Assembly: GCF_900141885.1 (NCBI RefSeq)
Contig: NZ_FQYY01000001.1
Coordinates: 434,001 to 498,000, forward strand
DNA: 64,000 nt
Source of the DNA: Mesonia phycicola
Lineage (GTDB): Bacteria; Bacteroidota; Bacteroidia; Flavobacteriales; Flavobacteriaceae
Direction of reading: 5' to 3'
A program made the position numbers and the translations under genes. This document shows positions 8,743 through 17,819 of this stretch, piece by piece; position 1 is the first letter of the stretch, and every line of letters begins with the position of its first letter. A model generated the notes under the pieces. It saw nothing but the letters and a program-made list of their open reading frames with translations, was not told the origin of the DNA and searched no databases.

Positions 8743-10441
8743 AACTAAAACCAAAGTAATTACAGGAGCAGAAGCTGTTGTAAAATGTCTTTTATTAGAA
8801 CAAACCGATTATTTGTTTGGATATCCAGGTGGTGCAATAATGCCTGTTTATGATGCTATGTACGATTATCGAGATCAATTAGAGCATATACTTACAAGAC
8901 ATGAACAAGGAGCAATTCACGCAGCACAAGGTTATGCTCGTGTTTCGGGTAAAGTAGGTGTTTGTATTGCTACTTCTGGCCCTGGTGCCACCAATTTAAT
9001 TACAGGTTTAGCAGATGCACAAATAGATTCTACTCCGCTAGTTTGTATTACTGGTCAAGTTGGTAGTCATTTATTAGGTACAGATGCCTTTCAAGAAACC
9101 GATGTGGTAGGTATTTCTACTCCTGTAACAAAATGGAATATTCAAGTTACTAAGGCAGAAGATATTCCTGAAGCTATAGCTAAGGCTTTTTACATTGCAA
9201 AAAGCGGTAGACCAGGCCCTGTTTTAATAGATATCACTAAAGATGCACAGTTTCAAACTTGCGAGTTTGCCTACAAATCTTGTGCTAGTGTAAGAAGTTA
9301 TGTACCAGAAACTCCTATTAATCAAAAACAAATAGAAAAAGCAGCAGCATTAATTAATAACGCTAAAAAACCTTATGTGCTTTTTGGTCAAGGGGTAGTT
9401 TTAGCAGATGCACAAGAAGAATTTAGAAAGTTTATTGAAAAGGGAGATATTCCTTCTGCTTGGACAATTTTAGGTCTTTCTGCTCTATCTACACATCACC
9501 CACTAAATATGGGAATGTTAGGTATGCACGGTAATTACGGACCCAATTTATTGACTAATGAATGTGATGTTCTTATAGCAGTAGGTATGCGTTTTGACGA
9601 TCGTGTTACAGGAGATTTAAGCAGATATGCTACCCAAGCTAAAGTAGTTCACTTAGAAATTGACCCAGCAGAAATTAACAAAAACGTATTTGCAGATGCT
9701 CCCGTACTAGGTAACTGCAAACAATCGCTACAAATGTTAACAGATTTGATAGAAGAAAAAAAGCATACCGATTGGAAACAGCTTTTTTACGATTGTAAGC
9801 AAAAAGAGTTTTCTGTCGTGATTGAAAAAGAACTTGCTCCTTCTTTAAATGAAGAAATGACTATGGGAGAAGTTATCAAACATATTTCTGACCAAACTAA
9901 AGGAAAAGCTATTGTCGTTACAGATGTTGGTCAGCACCAAATGGCATCTCAACGATATTACGAGCATGACCAATGGAGAAGCCACGTAACCTCTGGCGGA
10001 TTGGGAACTATGGGGTTTGGACTGCCAGCAGCTATTGGAGCCAAACTAGGAGCGCAAGATAGAGAAGTTATTTGCGTAGTAGGCGATGGTGGCTTTCAAA
10101 TGACGATACAAGAGTTAGGTACTATTTTTCAATCGCAAATTGATGTGAAAATTTTAGTATTGAATAATGAGTTTTTAGGAATGGTACGCCAATGGCAAGA
10201 ATTATTTTTTGAAAGAAGGTATTCTTTTACAGAAATGGTAAATCCAGATTTTCAAACTATTGCTAAAGGCTACCACATAAAAGCAGAAAAGGTAGAAAAA
10301 AGAGAGCACTTAACGGAAGCTATCGGGAGATTTTTAAATCACAAAGGAAGCTATTTGCTAGAAGTAATGGTTGGTAAAGAAAATAACGTGTTCCCTATGG
10401 TACCTACTGGCGCTAGTGTATCTGAAGTTAGACTAAAATAA
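8726..10441 (+). CDS. ilvB: Acetolactate synthase, large catalytic subunit
   Basis: A 571-residue thiamine-diphosphate enzyme that condenses pyruvate with pyruvate or 2-oxobutyrate. Visible features: [13 protein letters not shown] near the N-terminus, the catalytic Glu60 in [16 protein letters not shown], the FAD-binding middle domain, and the ThDP/Mg motif from GDGGFQMT to LNN near residues 450-480. The poly-Thr/Lys first ten residues are the start chosen because the ATG lies inside ilvD's last codons and no better start exists. ilvN follows after 12 bases and supplies the regulatory subunit. Confidence 0.98.
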   Translation: METQTKTKTKVITGAEAVVKCLLLEQTDYLFGYPGGAIMPVYDAMYDYRDQLEHILTRHEQGAIHAAQGYARVSGKVGVCIATSGPGATNLITGLADAQIDSTPLVCITGQVGSHLLGTDAFQETDVVGISTPVTKWNIQVTKAEDIPEAIAKAFYIAKSGRPGPVLIDITKDAQFQTCEFAYKSCASVRSYVPETPINQKQIEKAAALINNAKKPYVLFGQGVVLADAQEEFRKFIEKGDIPSAWTILGLSALSTHHPLNMGMLGMHGNYGPNLLTNECDVLIAVGMRFDDRVTGDLSRYATQAKVVHLEIDPAEINKNVFADAPVLGNCKQSLQMLTDLIEEKKHTDWKQLFYDCKQKEFSVVIEKELAPSLNEEMTMGEVIKHISDQTKGKAIVVTDVGQHQMASQRYYEHDQWRSHVTSGGLGTMGFGLPAAIGAKLGAQDREVICVVGDGGFQMTIQELGTIFQSQIDVKILVLNNEFLGMVRQWQELFFERRYSFTEMVNPDFQTIAKGYHIKAEKVEKREHLTEAIGRFLNHKGSYLLEVMVGKENNVFPMVPTGASVSEVRLK

Positions 10442-10453
10442 AAACCGAGTAAA

Positions 10454-10993
10454 ATGAAAGAAGAATTCACCATATCTGTTTTTACGGAAGATAAAATAGG
10501 CTTACTAAACCGGGTAAGTATCATTTTTACAAGAAGGCATATCAACATAGAAAGCATCACTGCTTCTGCTAGTGAAGTTGAAGGTATTCACCGCTATATT
10601 ATTGTGGTGGAAGAAGAAGAAAGTTTAGTAATAAAAGTTATACAGCAATTAGAAAAACAGGTAGATGTGGTAAAAGCTTTTTACCATCGTAACAAAAATA
10701 TGGTACACCAAGAAATTGCACTTTACAAAGTACCGACCTCTGCGCTAGCCTCTGGAGAAGACGTTGAAGAAATTATTAGAAGTAGCAACGCACGTATTCT
10801 TACGGTAGAAGCTGAATTTACTGTAATTGAAAAAACTGGCCATAAAACAGACACGCAAGCACTTTATAATAAACTAGAACCTTACGGTTTATTAGGTTTT
10901 GTAAGATCTGGTAGAGTAGCTATACCTAAACACATGAAAGAATTTAAAGAATATATGGAAGAAGTAGAAAAAGCCTCTACCTTTTACTGTTAA
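10454..10993 (+). CDS. ilvN: Acetolactate synthase, small regulatory subunit
   Basis: A 179-residue regulatory subunit. An ACT domain occupies about residues 4-80 (FTISVFTEDKIGLLNRVSIIF, then INIESITA), followed by the ALS_ss_C domain. It activates IlvB and confers feedback inhibition by branched-chain amino acids. It sits 12 bases after ilvB. A 118-base gap with a stem-loop separates it from ilvC. Confidence 0.97.
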   Translation: MKEEFTISVFTEDKIGLLNRVSIIFTRRHINIESITASASEVEGIHRYIIVVEEEESLVIKVIQQLEKQVDVVKAFYHRNKNMVHQEIALYKVPTSALASGEDVEEIIRSSNARILTVEAEFTVIEKTGHKTDTQALYNKLEPYGLLGFVRSGRVAIPKHMKEFKEYMEEVEKASTFYC

Positions 10994-11010
10994 ATGACTA
11001 TACGAAACAA

Positions 11011-11054
11011 AACTGTTGTTTGCTTCAATTTAAAAATTGCCTAGACAAACAGTT
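11011..11054 (+). repeat. Stem-loop in the ilvN-ilvC gap
   Basis: Arms 11011-11022 and 11046-11054 pair over nine bases with a three-base bulge, enclosing a smaller CAATT/AATTG hairpin (11026-11030 with 11035-11039). No T-run follows, so it is not a terminator; it may be an mRNA processing or stability structure between ilvN and ilvC. Confidence 0.4.
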
Positions 11055-11111
11055 ACTAGAATAAAAATTAACCATTACACAATAAATTAATAAAACTTAA
11101 AATAAAAAATC

Positions 11112-12158
11112 ATGGCAAAATTAAATTTTGGCGGAGTAGAAGAAAATGTAGTTACAAGAGATGAATTTCCTCTAAAAAAAGCAGTTGAAACTCTTAAAGA
11201 CGAAACGGTTGCAGTAATTGGCTATGGCGTTCAAGGTCCTGGGCAAGCACTAAACTTAAAAGATAATGGGTTTAATGTAATTGTAGGACAACGTAAAAAT
11301 TCTAAAACTTGGGATAAGGCAGTAGCAGATGGTTGGGTACCTGGTGAAACTCTTTTTGAAGTAGAAGAAGCTGCTAAAAAGGGAACTATTGTACAATACT
11401 TACTTTCTGATGCAGGCCAAATTGCACAATGGGAAACCGTAAAAAACCAATTAAATCCAGGAGATGCATTATATTTTTCTCACGGTTTTGGTATTACTTA
11501 TAAAGACCAAACTGGTATTGTACCTCCTAAAGATGTAGATGTAATTTTAGTAGCCCCTAAAGGTTCTGGAACTTCTTTACGTAGACTTTTTGTAGAAGGA
11601 AAAGGGTTAAACTCTAGTTATGCTATTTTTCAAGATGCTACTGGTAAAGCTTACGATCGTGTAGTTTCTTTAGGTATTGGTGTTGGTTCTGGTTACTTAT
11701 TTGAAACAGATTTTCAGAAAGAAGTTTATTCAGATTTAACTGGAGAACGCGGTATTTTAATGGGGGCTTTGGCAGGTGTTTTTGAAGCTCAGTATGAAGT
11801 ATTACGTAAAAATGGACACTCCCCTTCTGAAGCTTTTAATGAAACAGTAGAAGAACTTACCCAAAGTTTAATGCCTCTAGTTGCAGAAAATGGGATGGAT
11901 TGGATGTATGCTAATTGCTCTACCACTGCACAACGTGGTGCTTTAGATTGGCGTCACAAATTTAAAAAAGCAACTTTACCTGTTTTTGACGATTTATATG
12001 AAAGTGTAAAAACTGGTGAAGAAGCTAGAGTTACTATTAAAGCAAACGAGAAAGACGATTATCGTGTAAAATTAGAAGAAGAACTAAAAGAACTTAGAGA
12101 ATCTGAAATCTGGAAAACGGGAGCACAAGTAAGAAAATTAAGACCTGAAAACAATTAA
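11112..12158 (+). CDS. ilvC: Ketol-acid reductoisomerase (NADP+)
   Basis: A 348-residue class I (short-form) reductoisomerase that isomerises and reduces acetolactate/acetohydroxybutyrate. The Rossmann motif IGYGVQGPGQALNLKDNG begins near residue 36, and the acidic metal-binding helix segments (TDFQKEVYSDLTGERG) follow. The form is slightly longer at both ends than the 330-residue bacterial enzyme, as I recall for Bacteroidota. It lies within the ilv cluster with its own short upstream gap and is followed by an intergenic repeat element before ilvA. Confidence 0.98.
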   Translation: MAKLNFGGVEENVVTRDEFPLKKAVETLKDETVAVIGYGVQGPGQALNLKDNGFNVIVGQRKNSKTWDKAVADGWVPGETLFEVEEAAKKGTIVQYLLSDAGQIAQWETVKNQLNPGDALYFSHGFGITYKDQTGIVPPKDVDVILVAPKGSGTSLRRLFVEGKGLNSSYAIFQDATGKAYDRVVSLGIGVGSGYLFETDFQKEVYSDLTGERGILMGALAGVFEAQYEVLRKNGHSPSEAFNETVEELTQSLMPLVAENGMDWMYANCSTTAQRGALDWRHKFKKATLPVFDDLYESVKTGEEARVTIKANEKDDYRVKLEEELKELRESEIWKTGAQVRKLRPENN

Positions 12159-12181
12159 TTTTTCTTAAAACAACTAGTAGT

Positions 12182-12281
12182 TGCGTTAAGGATAGTAGTA
12201 TAAATCCCGCAGTAAATTGTAGCGTAAGCGAAAAATTTATGAGGAATTGCAACGAATAGCCTGACCCGCAGGGTAACGCCC
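12182..12281 (+). repeat. Intergenic fold-back element, copy A (ilvC-ilvA)
   Basis: One of four related 100-115 bp elements. It begins TTGCGTTAAGGAT and ends with GACCCGCAGGGTAACGCC. The termini form an inverted repeat, GCGTTA at 12183-12188 with TAACGC at 12274-12279; a small CCC-GCA-GGG hairpin sits just inside the right end. It fills most of the gap between ilvC and ilvA and would be transcribed. See copies at 29629, 31734 and 62497. Confidence 0.75.
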
Positions 12282-12304
12282 ACAATAACAAATAGATTAT
12301 TTAT

Positions 12305-13567
12305 ATGAAAACACAACAAGCACCTTTACTTTTATTAAGCAACGTAAAAAGAGCGCAGCAAAATATTGAGGGTATTGTGGTGAAAACTGCTCTACAAAAA
12401 AATAGAAGTTATTCTAAAGATTTTGCTGCTAACATTTTTTTAAAGCGAGAAGATCAGCAACGAGTAAGATCTTATAAAATTAGAGGTGCTTATAATAAAA
12501 TTGTTTCTCTTACCGCTGCAGAAAGAGAAAATGGCGTGGTTTGCGCTAGTGCTGGTAATCACGCGCAAGGTGTTGCTTTTTCTTGCAAACATTTAAATAT
12601 TAATGCTAAAATATTTATGCCTACTCCTACTCCGCTACAAAAAGTAGAACAGGTAAGAATGTTTGGTGATGATAAAGTGGAAGTAATTTTATTTGGTGAT
12701 ACTTTTGATGATGCTAAACACGAGGCTTTACGTTATAGCAAACTACATAATTGTACGGTAATTCACCCTTTTGACGATCCAAAAATTATGGAAGGTCAAG
12801 GTACTATTGGTTTAGAAATTTTAGAAGCTTCTACAGAACCTATAGACTATTTATTTTTGCCAATTGGCGGCGGTGGTGTGGCTTCTGGAGTAAGTAGTGT
12901 TTTTAAAGAACTTTCTCCCTCTACAAAAATTATTGGCGTAGAGCCAACAGGTGCCGCATCTATGTCTACCTCTATTCGTAATAACAAAAACACAGAGCTT
13001 CTTGAAATAGATAAGTTTGTAGATGGCGCTGCAGTAAAAAAAGTGGGTGAGCTTACTTACCAAATTTGCAAACAAAATTTAGACAGCGTTATTACCGTTG
13101 ATGAAGGTAAAATATGCGAAACTATTTTAAAATTATACAATAGAGATGCTATTGTTGCAGAACCTGCTGGCGCTTTAACTCTGGCTGCTTTAAGTCAATT
13201 TACCGAAGAAATTAAAGGTAAAAATGTGGTTTGCGTGGTTAGTGGTGGTAACAATGATATTACCAGAATGGAAGAAATTAAAGAACGTGCTTTACTTTAC
13301 AACGGATTGAAGCATTATTTTCTGGTAAAATTTCCGCAAAGAGCGGGTGCATTAAAGCAATTTGTGGTAGATGTATTAGGCCCTAATGATGATATTACCC
13401 ATTTTGAATACATTAAAAAAAATTCTAGAGAAAAAGGTCACGCAGTTGTTGGTATAGAATTAAAAGAAAAAGAAGATTTTACTCCATTATTAAATAGAAT
13501 GAAAGAGTTTCAGTTTTATGGAGACTATATTAATGAAAAAGAAAGCTTGATGAATATTTTAGTGTGA
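12305..13567 (+). CDS. ilvA: Threonine dehydratase, biosynthetic
   Basis: A 420-residue PLP enzyme that deaminates threonine to 2-oxobutyrate, the committed step to isoleucine. Lys58 in RSYKIRGAYNKI is the Schiff-base lysine, SAGNHAQGVA binds substrate and GGGGVASG binds the PLP phosphate. The C-terminus (about 340-420, HYFLVKFPQRAGALKQFV) is a single ACT-like regulatory domain, so it is the short type rather than the two-domain E. coli form. Last gene of the ilv cluster; no terminator is obvious after it. Confidence 0.97.
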   Translation: MKTQQAPLLLLSNVKRAQQNIEGIVVKTALQKNRSYSKDFAANIFLKREDQQRVRSYKIRGAYNKIVSLTAAERENGVVCASAGNHAQGVAFSCKHLNINAKIFMPTPTPLQKVEQVRMFGDDKVEVILFGDTFDDAKHEALRYSKLHNCTVIHPFDDPKIMEGQGTIGLEILEASTEPIDYLFLPIGGGGVASGVSSVFKELSPSTKIIGVEPTGAASMSTSIRNNKNTELLEIDKFVDGAAVKKVGELTYQICKQNLDSVITVDEGKICETILKLYNRDAIVAEPAGALTLAALSQFTEEIKGKNVVCVVSGGNNDITRMEEIKERALLYNGLKHYFLVKFPQRAGALKQFVVDVLGPNDDITHFEYIKKNSREKGHAVVGIELKEKEDFTPLLNRMKEFQFYGDYINEKESLMNILV

Positions 13568-13712
13568 AATCTAATTTTAAATATTCAAAAATTTAGCTTT
13601 TTATCAATCATATTAACAACTTAAATGGTATTAAAAAATTAAAAATTCAATTTTATAACTATATTTTTAAAATATTAATTGCTAATTTAATATATTTATG
13701 CTAAAATAGTAT

Positions 13713-14132
13713 ATGCAGCCTAGAATATGCCCTAATTGCAGTTCAGAAAGAAATATAAAAAGTGGGATTATTAACAATCGGCAACGCTACAAATGCAAAG
13801 ATTGCAATTATAATTTCACTGTAAATAAACTAGGTAAAAAAATAGACGATTACTACGTAAACAAAGCTCTACAGCTATACTTAGAAGGCCTTACCTATAG
13901 AGAAATTGAAAGAATTTTAGGCATTTCTCACGTTACTATACTCAACTGGGTAAAAAAATATAATATTAAGCGCCCTTACAAGACAGACTACCACCCAACT
14001 TACAAAATATTAAACCCTCAAGAGCTTTCAGAATACTTTAAAAACCCTAAAAATTTATCTGGTGCAGGCGTATTGGTTACAGAGCTTGGCGATAAATTTA
14101 TGCTGATAAAATGGGAACGATTTAAAGATTAA
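13713..14132 (+). CDS. Zinc-ribbon/HTH protein, InsA-like DNA binder
   Basis: A 139-residue protein with an N-terminal zinc ribbon (Cys6, Cys9, Cys28, Cys31) and a helix-turn-helix at about 52-85 (GLTYREIERILGISHVTILNWVKKY). This pair of modules is that of IS1-type InsA and related transposase N-termini, but no catalytic domain follows; the last 50 residues (about 90-139, ending LIKWERFKD) are not transposase-like. No inverted repeats or target duplications surround it. I read it as a domesticated DNA-binding protein, possibly the regulator of the acetate genes that start 108 bases downstream. An insertion-sequence remnant is the alternative. Confidence 0.72.
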   Translation: MQPRICPNCSSERNIKSGIINNRQRYKCKDCNYNFTVNKLGKKIDDYYVNKALQLYLEGLTYREIERILGISHVTILNWVKKYNIKRPYKTDYHPTYKILNPQELSEYFKNPKNLSGAGVLVTELGDKFMLIKWERFKD

Positions 14133-14182
14133 CTATATCTAATTAACAAAAAAATATATTAAGTTTTAATTAACTATACTTT

Positions 14183-14235
14183 TTAGGCAATTTAGTGATG
14201 CACACAAAACCAATTTATTAATCACTAAATCCTAA
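14183..14235 (+). promoter_or_regulatory. Long inverted repeat before the porin start codon
   Basis: Arms 14183-14199 and 14221-14235 pair over 15 bases with a two-base bulge; the inner nine (TTTAGTGAT/ATCACTAAA) are perfect and their starts are 30 bases apart. The right arm ends five bases before the porin ATG at 14241. A near-consensus -7 box, TACTTTTT at 14177-14184, abuts the left arm. It could be a two-half-site operator or an mRNA hairpin that governs ribosome access. Confidence 0.6.
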
Positions 14236-14240
14236 TTTGT

Positions 14241-15464
14241 ATGAATAAAAAACTCATAATTCTGCTCTGTTTTGGGGTTTTTATCTTTCAATCATCTTAT
14301 GCTCAAGTCTCCCCCTATTACAAAGGCGGACTAAAGGTTGAATTTGATGAGGAAGGTAAAAAATACCTCCGTATAATTTCTTGGGCACAGGTACAAAGCG
14401 TTTATCAAGATGACGTTGCAGAAGACGAAAGTAACCTTGATTTTAATTTGAGAAGAGCACGAATACTAATGTTCTCTCAAATTAGTGAAAAATTTCTCAT
14501 CCTTACCCATTTTGGACTCAACAACCTTAATAGTGATTCTATGAGTCCCACAGGAACCGGTGATGGTTCACAACTTTTTTTCCACGATGTTTTCGCGCAA
14601 TATAACTTAAATGAAAATCATTCTATAGGTGGAGGTTTACATTATTTTAATGGTATTTCTAGACTAAATAACCAAAGTACTCTAAATATGTTAACGTTAG
14701 ATAACAACAGACAATCTTGGACTACTTTAGGTTTAACAGATCAGTTTGCTAGACACGTTGGTATTTATGCAAAAGGAAATTTAGGAAAACTACAATATAG
14801 AGTAGCTATTAATGATGCTACTACTTCTAGCTTAGATTTAAGAGAACCAGAAATTAATGGAAGCGCTGTTTATGGAGGTAAAAGATTATTAGGCTCTAAA
14901 GATGCAGGAAAAGCTTACGCTGGATATTTTGATTTTCATTTTTTAGACCAAGAGTCTAATTTTCTTCCTTACAAAGTAGGAACTTACTTAGGAAACAAAA
15001 AAATATTTAACCTTGGAGCTGGTTTTTTTGCTCATCCTAATGGTGCTGTTTATACAAATAACAATGGTGAATTAGAAGGAGATAATGTTTCTATTTTTGC
15101 TGTAGATGCTTTTTATGACACTCCACTAGGCACAAATGGTAGTGCTCTTACTGCATACGCTACTTACCAAAATAATAATTACGGAGAAAACTATCTATAC
15201 AGTGCATACGGTACAGGGAGTATGGTTTATAGTCACGTTGGTTACTTATTACCTGGAGAAAATACCAAAGCTCAATTTCAACCTTATTTATCTTACGCTA
15301 TTAATAGCTATGATGCTTCTGAAGACAATAGAAATATTTTTAAGGGAGGACTTAATTTATTTTTAAGTAGCCACAATTCTAAACTTAGCCTAGAATATTC
15401 TAACGAGAGTTTTGGAGATATTAACCAAAACGTAGTTACTCTTCAAGCAATGATATACTTATAA
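14241..15464 (+). CDS. Outer-membrane porin of the acetate locus
   Basis: A 407-residue outer-membrane protein with a signal peptide (1-21, ending SSYAQ) and a beta-barrel pattern, ending with a strand VVTLQAMIYL. The N-terminal LRIISWAQVQSVYQDD, RRARILMFSQISEKFLILTHFGLNN resembles the phosphate-selective porin O/P family (PF07396), but in this context the substrate is more likely a small organic acid. It opens a run of co-directional genes with the two symporter subunits; the gap to the small subunit is 11 bases. Substrate is inferred from neighbours only. Confidence 0.8.
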   Translation: MNKKLIILLCFGVFIFQSSYAQVSPYYKGGLKVEFDEEGKKYLRIISWAQVQSVYQDDVAEDESNLDFNLRRARILMFSQISEKFLILTHFGLNNLNSDSMSPTGTGDGSQLFFHDVFAQYNLNENHSIGGGLHYFNGISRLNNQSTLNMLTLDNNRQSWTTLGLTDQFARHVGIYAKGNLGKLQYRVAINDATTSSLDLREPEINGSAVYGGKRLLGSKDAGKAYAGYFDFHFLDQESNFLPYKVGTYLGNKKIFNLGAGFFAHPNGAVYTNNNGELEGDNVSIFAVDAFYDTPLGTNGSALTAYATYQNNNYGENYLYSAYGTGSMVYSHVGYLLPGENTKAQFQPYLSYAINSYDASEDNRNIFKGGLNLFLSSHNSKLSLEYSNESFGDINQNVVTLQAMIYL

Positions 15465-15475
15465 ATTTTAAAACT

Positions 15476-15733
15476 ATGACAGATAAACAAAACGCAATTG
15501 CATATTGGAAAAAAAATGTCAAGTACCTAGTAATTTTATTAACTATATGGTTTGTAGTTTCTTTTGGTGCAGGTATTCTTTTCAAAGATGAACTTAACAC
15601 CATAAAAATGGGAGGTTTTAAACTAGGTTTTTGGTTTGCCCAACAAGGTTCTATTTACGTCTTTGTTATTCTAATTTTTGTCTACATAAGACTGATGAAT
15701 AAATTAGATAAGAAGTACGGTTTCGACGAGTAA
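15476..15733 (+). CDS. Sodium/substrate symporter small subunit (DUF4212)
   Basis: An 85-residue membrane protein with two predicted transmembrane helices (about 14-34 and 56-74) and the family pattern YWKKNVKYLVILLTIWFVVSFGAGILF, GFKLGFWFAQQGSIYVFVILIFVY. DUF4212 proteins are the small partners of ActP-like sodium symporters and are always encoded just before the large subunit, as here (27 bases upstream). Confidence 0.93.
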   Translation: MTDKQNAIAYWKKNVKYLVILLTIWFVVSFGAGILFKDELNTIKMGGFKLGFWFAQQGSIYVFVILIFVYIRLMNKLDKKYGFDE

Positions 15734-15760
15734 AATTTCATTAACTAAAAATATTATATT

Positions 15761-17536
15761 ATGAGTGTTCAAGTATGGACCTGGATCCTAGTAGGGGTTT
15801 CTTTTGCCTTATATTTCGGAATTGCTATTTGGGCAAGAGCCGGATCTACAAAAGAATTTTATGTTGCTGGCGGTGGTGTTTCTCCATTAGCAAACGGAAT
15901 GGCTACTGCAGCAGACTGGATGAGTGCCGCCTCCTTTATTTCTATGGCAGGTTTAATCTCTTTTATGGGTTATGATGGCTCTGTTTACTTAATGGGCTGG
16001 ACAGGTGGTTATGTTCTTTTAGCATTATTACTAGCACCTTATTTAAGAAAATTCGGAAAGTTTACTGTTCCAGATTTTATAGGAGACCGTTATTACTCTA
16101 ACGTTGCTAGAACTGTTGCTGTGGTATGTGCTTTATTAGTATCATTTACATATGTGGCAGGACAAATGCGTGGCGTAGGAATTGTGTTTTCTCAGTTTTT
16201 ACAGGTAGAAATTAACACCGGCGTAGTTATAGGGATGGTAGTAGTTCTTATATTTTCTTTTTTAGGAGGAATGAAAGGGATTACCTACACACAAGTGGCG
16301 CAATACTGTGTGCTAATGTTTGCTTTTTTGGTTCCTGCTATATTTATTTCTTTACAAATGACAGGAAACCCAATTCCACAACTAGGTATGGGTGGCACTG
16401 TAGAAGACGGCACATATTTATTAGATAAATTAGACACTTTACACAGAGAACTTGGTTTTAATGAGTATACCAACGGCTCTAAAAGTACTTGGGATGTTTT
16501 TGCTATCACTTTTGCCCTAATGGCTGGTACAGCAGGTTTACCCCACGTTATTGTTAGATTTTTTACAGTAGCCAAAGTAAAAGATGCTAGAAAATCTGCA
16601 GGGTTAGCTTTATTATTTATTGCTTTTTTATACACCACTGCACCTGCTGTTGCTGTTTTTGCAAGAACAAATTTAATTGAAACTGTAAACAATCAGGCTT
16701 ATGAAGATATGCCAGAATGGTTTAAAACTTGGGAAAACACTGGATTATTAGGATGGGCAGATAAAAACGGAGACGGAAAAATTCAATACGTTAACGGAAA
16801 CGCTATTGATGGTAAAAAACCAATTTTTACTGAAAATCGTGGAGAACACGGAGAGCGTATCATAGAAAACCCAAGTGCAGACACCAACGAGTTTTATGTA
16901 GATAGAGATATTATGGTATTAGCAAATCCAGAAATTGCCAATTTACCAAATTGGGTGATAGGTCTTGTAGCTGCTGGTGGTCTTGCTGCAGCTTTATCTA
17001 CAGCTGCAGGTTTATTACTTGTAATCTCTACTTCTATTTCTCATGACCTTATTAAAAAACAAATAAAACCAGATATTTCTGAAAAAGGAGAATTATTAGC
17101 AGCTAGAATTAGTATTCTAGTAGCAATTGTAATTGCAGGATTCTTCGGAATTTACCCACCAGGATTTGTCGCCGCCGTCGTCGCCTTGGCATTTGGTTTA
17201 GGAGCAGCATCATTTTTTCCTGCTATTGTATTAGGAATATTTGATAAACGAATGAACAAAGAAGGCGCTATTTGCGGAATGGTAGTTGGTCTTTTATTAA
17301 TGCTTTTTTATATGATTAGGTTTAAAACTGGATTAATAGGGATTATGGATCCTTTACCTGCAGAAGATTGGTGGTTTGGCACCTCTCCAGAAGGTTTTGG
17401 TACTATTGCCATGCTAGTTAACTTTGTAGTATCTATTGTGGTTTCTAGATTTACAAAACCAACCCCTCAAGAAGTACAAGATATTGTAGAAAATATAAGA
17501 ATACCAAGTGGAGCTGGAGAAGCTTCAAGTCATTAA
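15761..17536 (+). CDS. actP: Sodium:acetate symporter large subunit, ActP-like
   Basis: A 591-residue sodium/solute symporter with about 13 transmembrane helices. GGGVSPLANGMATAADWMSAASF and the GLAAALSTAAGLLLVISTSISHD segment are hallmarks of the acetate permease branch. A hydrophilic insert around residues 310-380, containing DKNGDGKIQ, looks like an EF-hand-type acidic loop; such inserts occur in the DUF4212-partnered symporters. It would import acetate or related short-chain acids with Na+. The neighbouring acyl-CoA synthetases and transporter-like kinase support that substrate. Followed by a terminator at 17560-17597. Confidence 0.92.
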   Translation: MSVQVWTWILVGVSFALYFGIAIWARAGSTKEFYVAGGGVSPLANGMATAADWMSAASFISMAGLISFMGYDGSVYLMGWTGGYVLLALLLAPYLRKFGKFTVPDFIGDRYYSNVARTVAVVCALLVSFTYVAGQMRGVGIVFSQFLQVEINTGVVIGMVVVLIFSFLGGMKGITYTQVAQYCVLMFAFLVPAIFISLQMTGNPIPQLGMGGTVEDGTYLLDKLDTLHRELGFNEYTNGSKSTWDVFAITFALMAGTAGLPHVIVRFFTVAKVKDARKSAGLALLFIAFLYTTAPAVAVFARTNLIETVNNQAYEDMPEWFKTWENTGLLGWADKNGDGKIQYVNGNAIDGKKPIFTENRGEHGERIIENPSADTNEFYVDRDIMVLANPEIANLPNWVIGLVAAGGLAAALSTAAGLLLVISTSISHDLIKKQIKPDISEKGELLAARISILVAIVIAGFFGIYPPGFVAAVVALAFGLGAASFFPAIVLGIFDKRMNKEGAICGMVVGLLLMLFYMIRFKTGLIGIMDPLPAEDWWFGTSPEGFGTIAMLVNFVVSIVVSRFTKPTPQEVQDIVENIRIPSGAGEASSH

Positions 17537-17559
17537 TTTGTTTTAGTTTGATTAGTAAG

Positions 17560-17597
17560 AAGCGGTATCAATGCTATTTTGATACCGTTTCTTTTTG
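17560..17597 (+). terminator. Terminator after the acetate symporter
   Basis: Arms 17560-17571 and 17579-17590 pair over 12 bases with one G-U, followed by a short T-run. It separates the porin/symporter genes from the small membrane protein and sensor kinase. Confidence 0.8.
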
Positions 17598-17624
17598 TAT
17601 ATTGAAATTTATTCATCATTTAAA

Positions 17625-17819
17625 ATGAAAAAAAGACACGAGCAAAAATTAGTTATTCTTTCTTTAGCTTTATTTCTATTGCTAAATATTCCTTTCATTT
17701 TAATTTTTAATACAGAAGCTGTTTTTTTTGGAATCCCAATTATGTATCTAGCTTTTTTTAGCATTTGGGTTATTTCTATTATCATTTCATTTATAGTGAT
17801 AAAACGCCATTATGAATAG
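17625..17819 (+). CDS. Small two-helix membrane protein
   Basis: A 64-residue protein beginning MKKRHEQ and ending IVIKRHYE, with two hydrophobic helices (about 9-30 and 36-58). I chose ATG 17625 rather than the upstream codon at 17595, which lies in the terminator region. Its stop overlaps the start of the sensor kinase by eight bases, implying translational coupling, so it may be an accessory subunit of the kinase or of the symporter. No family recognised. Confidence 0.75.
   Translation: MKKRHEQKLVILSLALFLLLNIPFILIFNTEAVFFGIPIMYLAFFSIWVISIIISFIVIKRHYE

Noticed and set aside
10994-11044. 16-codon frame right after ilvN with two Val, two Ile and one Leu as a second leader peptide
   Set aside because: Not enriched beyond chance, and no terminator/antiterminator pair follows before ilvC.
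12094-12291. Minus-strand frame over the end of ilvC and repeat copy A
   Set aside because: Overlaps ilvC and the fold-back element; translation has no gene-like features.
13713-14132. Active insertion sequence
   Set aside because: No catalytic domain, no terminal inverted repeats and no second frame; treated as a stand-alone DNA-binding gene.
15136-15366. Second-frame protein within the porin gene
   Set aside because: Out-of-frame shadow of the barrel; no independent start signals.
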